Part shown: piece by piece, positions 34,101-40,100 of the stretch
How positions within the stretch are numbered: the stretch's first letter is position 1
Layout of the letters: each line of letters starts with the position of its first letter
Assembly: GCA_037043455.1 (NCBI GenBank)
Contig: JAWPHD010000292.1
Coordinates: 310,001 to 374,000, forward strand
Source of the DNA: Cyrtodaria siliqua
Taxonomy: Eukaryota; Mollusca; Bivalvia; Adapedonta; Hiatellidae
DNA: 64,000 nucleotides
Direction of reading: 5' to 3'
Notes under the pieces: generated by a model
Databases searched by the model: none
What the model saw: the letters and a program-made list of their open reading frames with translations, nothing else
Told to the model about the DNA's origin: nothing
Position numbers and translations under genes: made by a program

Positions 34101-37100
34101 AATTTAGCCAACCTATAATACAATCTGAAGAGTATTTGTGCCCATATGAATGTATTTTCTGTACATTTGAAATTATCCGAAGCAGAACATGTGTAGTTAT
34201 TGGCTTGCACGTATCCATGCCTACCTTATATTGGGTTGAGGTTTAAACTCATAATGTCTTGGAAATTTTGGTGCAGTAAACATTGATAATTTTCATAAGG
34301 AATCTTTCAAGACAGTTGTAATTTTTGCTTATCTCGATCTATTTGTGTAAAGTTTCAAGTAATTCCAAGTCCATGAAATATGATTTAAAAAAAATGTTTT
34401 GAGCTTGAGGATGAAAATTAGTATGACTTAAGTTTGTTTGTGGACTTGGGGCCTGGTGTTCAGCCATTATCAGTCTGATAAGTAGTTTACATACATAAAT
34501 GATTTTGATGTACCATGATGATTCTGACAATATAATAATAAAAAAATAATAAATTACGACTCCATTTTGCATTTTATAATAAAATGCAATGTCCAGGGGA
34601 CGACTGTGGAAATTCTATTGGTCGTTACTGGCTTTGTCACATTAAAAAGCCCATAACCTGGTGTACCTGGTGTACAATATTATATATAAGAATTACATGG
34701 TTAGTAACTTAAAATTTCAGCTGTATTTTGCCGAGTGTAGGAAAAGTGACTGTGATAAATGCGAGCATCTGACATACTAAACATGTAATTTTTGTATCAT
34801 GCAAACTGTTTTAAATAACATAATTTACCTGAAAAATAATGGAAACAACAGCTCACGTCTCCTGCGGTCAAAATACAAATGAAAGAATTTCTTTCAAGCA
34901 TTTGGGTTCACTCAGATAACTCTGTTTGCCCTTTGGGTTGTCACCAGGAGGGTACACTATACTTCTTGTTTGTTTTACATTTCAGACACTAAATATATCA
35001 CACAATCAACTGAAAAGTTTTAAAAGTATGGGCAGATTAAAGTAAGTTATATTTCAATACATGTATATCTACTATTTTTAGGTGTGCTATTTCTGAATAA
35101 TAAAGTTTTACTTTTATTGAAGTCTTTATGTAAAGATATCAAAAATATTTTGAAATGTTTTGACTAGTACAGTTAGTCTTAGATATGAGTGCTGCAAGAT
35201 TACAAAAAGAAGATTATATATAAATATTACACCTCATTTGCATATTCCACTCTTTGTTTAATGTGACGTCATCCGGTCCATAAAGTTGCATATTGACCGG
35301 GCGTCCGGTCCGATAGCTATTTTAACGGACGTGTGAATAAAACGACGTCAAAATAAATCGTAAAACGTATTGATTTAATTTGTTGGTCAGATTCGGTATA
35401 ATATAACAAATAATGTATGGTGCTTCGGTCCATATGAAGTTTATGGACTGGGCAGTCAGATCTAAAACGTTATACGGACCTCATCTCAGTTTGGTCCATA
35501 TAACATTCTAGGTCTGACTGCTCAGTCCATAAACTTGCATATGGACGTCAGCACCATACATTATCTGTTAATTATTGCTGCAATTTGCTGATTTCTTTGT
35601 GAATTACAATATTAAAGCGAAAATTACATTTATTATGTCATTAATTTTATCTATATAGTGTGTTTCTGTGACCGTTTTATACTTCTGGTGAATTTCCCTT
35701 TATACTTATGGTGAATTTCCCTGGCCCTTTTCAAGATTGCCATGTGTCCCTTTAAAGTGTATGATTCTGTTTCCAGGTCATTGCAAGATCTGCATGCGAG
35801 CAATAACCTAGTATGTGAACTGTCTACATTAGTAACACAGTTACCTGCCCTTGAAGTGCTAGATCTCGCAGACAACGAAATAACAGACTGGGACGAATTT
35901 GTAAGTTGACATCATTTACATAGATGTTTAATTTAGCTGTTTATTGATCAGTAGCTGTTACGGATCAAGCGTAAATTGTCAGAATTCTTGGAATATGCAG
36001 AGATTATAAAGTTCCCAGAAGGAAGTACATTTATAGGTTATTAGATTTGTTTTGGGATATATGCTCAAATTCTTCCGCGTAATTATGTCATGTGACTTTA
36101 TGCGGAAGAACGAGTGCATATATCCCAATACAAATCTAACAACCTTTCTATTGCATACACATTTTTAATATAAAGATGAATAATGAGAACAAAATAGTTT
36201 TAACATTTAATTTTCGTCTAAAAGATTTATTTCAATTCTCATAATATTGTGGGAATTTTTCACAATGAAACAAAAAGACTATAATGTTTACATCTCATGA
36301 AATACCTGACGCAGGAACTGCGAATTGCACCAATACGAGTATGCAAAATAGTAGTTCCAGTACAGTGATTTCACAACACATCAATATGAACACATCAGTA
36401 TGGGTGAATATTGGCGTTTTCTGTTACATTGGAAGTAAACGGAAATTGTAAATGCGTATACAATAATCATAGATATGACTGTTTGTATTTACATTTGTCA
36501 GGCAGGAGGCATGACTTCTGTTCTATATGGGGACCTGGTTGTATTATTTTGGCTGTCTGACACCATGTAGTTGCAATGATATGCATTTTCTGTCAATAAA
36601 GCAAATCAGTCTCAAAATCCAGACGGGTGTTGATAATTTTGTATTTCTGTTATTCTGTCCTCAAAAAATGTATGTTAGAAAAGCACATGATTATTTGTTT
36701 AATCAGCAAGGATACGAGTTTCATACGAGAAGTTATTCCAAATAAATCAATTTTACCATTTATCATCGTAGTTGTCTTCATTTTCATGCCAAAAGAATAC
36801 CATCCAACCATTACTTCTTTTTATACAATGTTTCATGTTGAGATTATTGACTGTCATGGTGAGATTATTGACTGTCATGGTGAGATTATTGACTGTCATG
36901 GTGAGATTATTGACTGTCATGTTGAGATTATTGACTGTCATGTTGAGATTATTGACTCATGGTGAGATTATTGACTGTCATGGTGAGATTATTGACTGTC
37001 ATATACACTTTGAATTACTGTGTTGTATCTGACATCACTGCACCAGTGTTGATTGAAAACCCAGCATATCAAATGTTTCTTGTCAAGAACATGTGTTAAA

Positions 37101-40100
37101 GATGACATATAAAATCTTTAGTTGTCAGACTGAGTAATATCCAGATAGTATTGGTTTAATAAATTAGTGGTGGACCAAACTGTTTAATTGGATACTTAAT
37201 TGGATACTTTTATTAATTGGTATTCCAAAACAATTGACAAAATCCTGAAATCTAATTGGTTGTCTTTCAAAAATGTGCAACTGTTAAATAGTACATAACC
37301 TTCTGCAAATCAAGTCATGTTACGCTAAACCATCAAACATTAGATACCATTTAGTGTTATTTTTTATGCAGTTGTCGGTTAAGTTGACAAAAACAATAAA
37401 TTGCATTAAAAACAGATTAACCAGTAAGAAAGTTTTGAATTTATGCAACTGTATATCGGTTGTAAAATGGTCACAATTTGTGCTTAACGGCTCCATTAAT
37501 GTGTTGCAATTTAACAAAACTTGTTGCCGTTAAATGACTGATATACCTTTTCACAATTCAACATTTCGATACACCAGGTAACCCAATAATACGAGAGGTG
37601 TTCAACTTTTAACGTAACACTTTCATTTTGTAACTGTATCAAGTATATTGACATTCTCGTCAAATATGTTTTTTTTAATGTCTGCAAGTCTAATGATTCC
37701 TTCGATATAAAACATTATGACATGAACTTTTATGTGCTTCCTAATTTTGCTGCATCCATATTTTTGAATATGGGTAGAGAATGATGTTTTGAAGCAAAAA
37801 TCTTCAAATATAAAAATAACTGCAATACAATTTTAAAAAAATGCTTGTAAATTGTCGTTTAAGGTTATAGTAGTCTGATATGCCCATGTCTGAAGGTAAA
37901 CATTTGGAATATGCATTTTTTTTGCTAATCATCAGTTTTCACGATGATTTCAACGAAAATTAACATGAAATTTGACTGAAATGACTGAATTTTTGGAAAC
38001 TTCTAGTTCGAAACATCAGCTGTAGTTTTTTTTATGATTTCCTCCTCTATAAAAAATGAGTTTCATTACTTTCTTATTGAAAAAATATATAACTTAAGAT
38101 TTAGGGGCAAAAAACACACATTTGCAAATAATGCTGAAAAAGAATAATTATGACCAAAAATATCTTTATATGGTATGTGATAATACAGCAAAAAAATAAC
38201 TCCTTTTTTTGTCGTACAAAATATGAATAAAATGCTTATTTTGGTTAATTTATAAAATCATCGCTTACATACCAGAAATCTGTTCTTTAATTTTTTAATT
38301 TTTTATATTGCAATAAAATTCGAACTTTTAATTCAACATTTAAAATAAAACATAATATCACATTTAAATTGCAAACACAGTTTTAAACAATTATGATATG
38401 CATTTTGTGGAATTATTTGGTTTAAGGTAAAACTCTACCGCAAAAGAAACATATAGGCTTAAAATTGGAAAATAGCATGCACCTAATTCAAAATGTAATT
38501 TAAAATGAAACGCATGAAATTGGAGATTATTTTTAAATGTATACGTTCTAAATAACAGTTTCACATAATTAAATCACACATTTTTTATGATAATCACGTC
38601 CGCTGAAAAATAGCATCTTAAACAAAAGTGTTGCGTTATAAGTTGAACACTTCTCGTATTAGACGTGCCGTTTATTTTTTATTTACATGTTACACCTTTA
38701 AAATGCTTTGGAGAGGTATTTTTCTAAATGGCCTCACAAAAATCACCTCAATGATATTTTTTACAAAAATTATTAAAATTTGTGTGACCTTCTCCGTCCT
38801 ACCACCTACATGAAAAAACAACAAAAAAGGTTTGTATAAAAACACATATTCCAGTGAATTCTTTATATGTTATGGTTCTTAAAGGGACAGACAGCAATCT
38901 TGATTTGTCAACAACTCATGTGTCACACTTCTATATTTCAGTATGATCTAGAAGAGATGACAGAGTTAGTGGAGTTGTTTATATCGGGGAATCCATTCGG
39001 TGCTCCAGATGGCCCCATGCCACACTACTTCTCTGCCATACAAGCTGTTCTTCCAAACTTGGAAATAATAGATGGGGTGAGTAGTGGATTATGTTTGTTC
39101 AGTACATTTCTATGGGTGAATGATTGGAAGTTTTTAGTGAAAGAATATTTATAATCGTTAAATATTACACAACTTAACACAAAAATAACTAACTGTGACA
39201 TAGAGTCATGACGTCAATAAATTGTTACTGATCAGCGGATAAAGTTCATTAATTAAAAGTGAATAATTTCATTAAAGTGAATAATTTCAGTTAAACTCAT
39301 ACATAAACTGACTGAATTTGTAATAAATAGGTAATTTAACTGCTGGGTTCAATTATAGGGAAATCCTTCACTTGATCGTAGGCGTGTTTTGTTTCTTCAC
39401 TCATTTGCATATGCGCGTTCATGAAAAGAACCACATATCTGCCATCTTGGGAAGGATTTCCCTATAATCGAATCTCTATTTATTTGAAAACCACTCAAAA
39501 TGCATTGACTAGAATCAGCATATTTTCTGCGTGAAACAGCTATAACCCTACCATACTTTAGATGGGTAGGTATTTTCAATACTAGCTATCAATTATAAAA
39601 AACAAGAGGGCCAAAATGGCCCTAAAGCGATAACCTGAGTACTGGCACATTATCGAACTTCTTCGAAATCTTATGGTCATATACAATCTGCGCAAGTTTG
39701 GTTAAGATTGTTCAAGAAATGTGGGCTCTGTTGTGTATAACATCATTGATATAGACAGTTTAAGACACTGACAAAGTTTGGTAAAGATCAAATACAAAAT
39801 GAAGGTGCTAGAGAGTAACACCTTGGGCAGAGCCAAATGTGACCCTAGGGCTACATGTAATATATGAGAGCTGTGTGTGTGCTTTGTGGTTTCAGAGAAG
39901 AAGATTTTATAAGTTTTTCCCTATACAAGTCTATGTAAAACATGACCCCCGGGGCGGGGCCAAATGTGAACACAGGGTCAACATTTGAACAAACTTGGTA
40001 AAGGACCATAAGAGTATAGTAAATGCAAAATATTAAACCTCTGACTCTTGCAGTTCCAGAGAAGAAGATTTTTTTAAGTTTTTCCCTATACAAGCCTATG

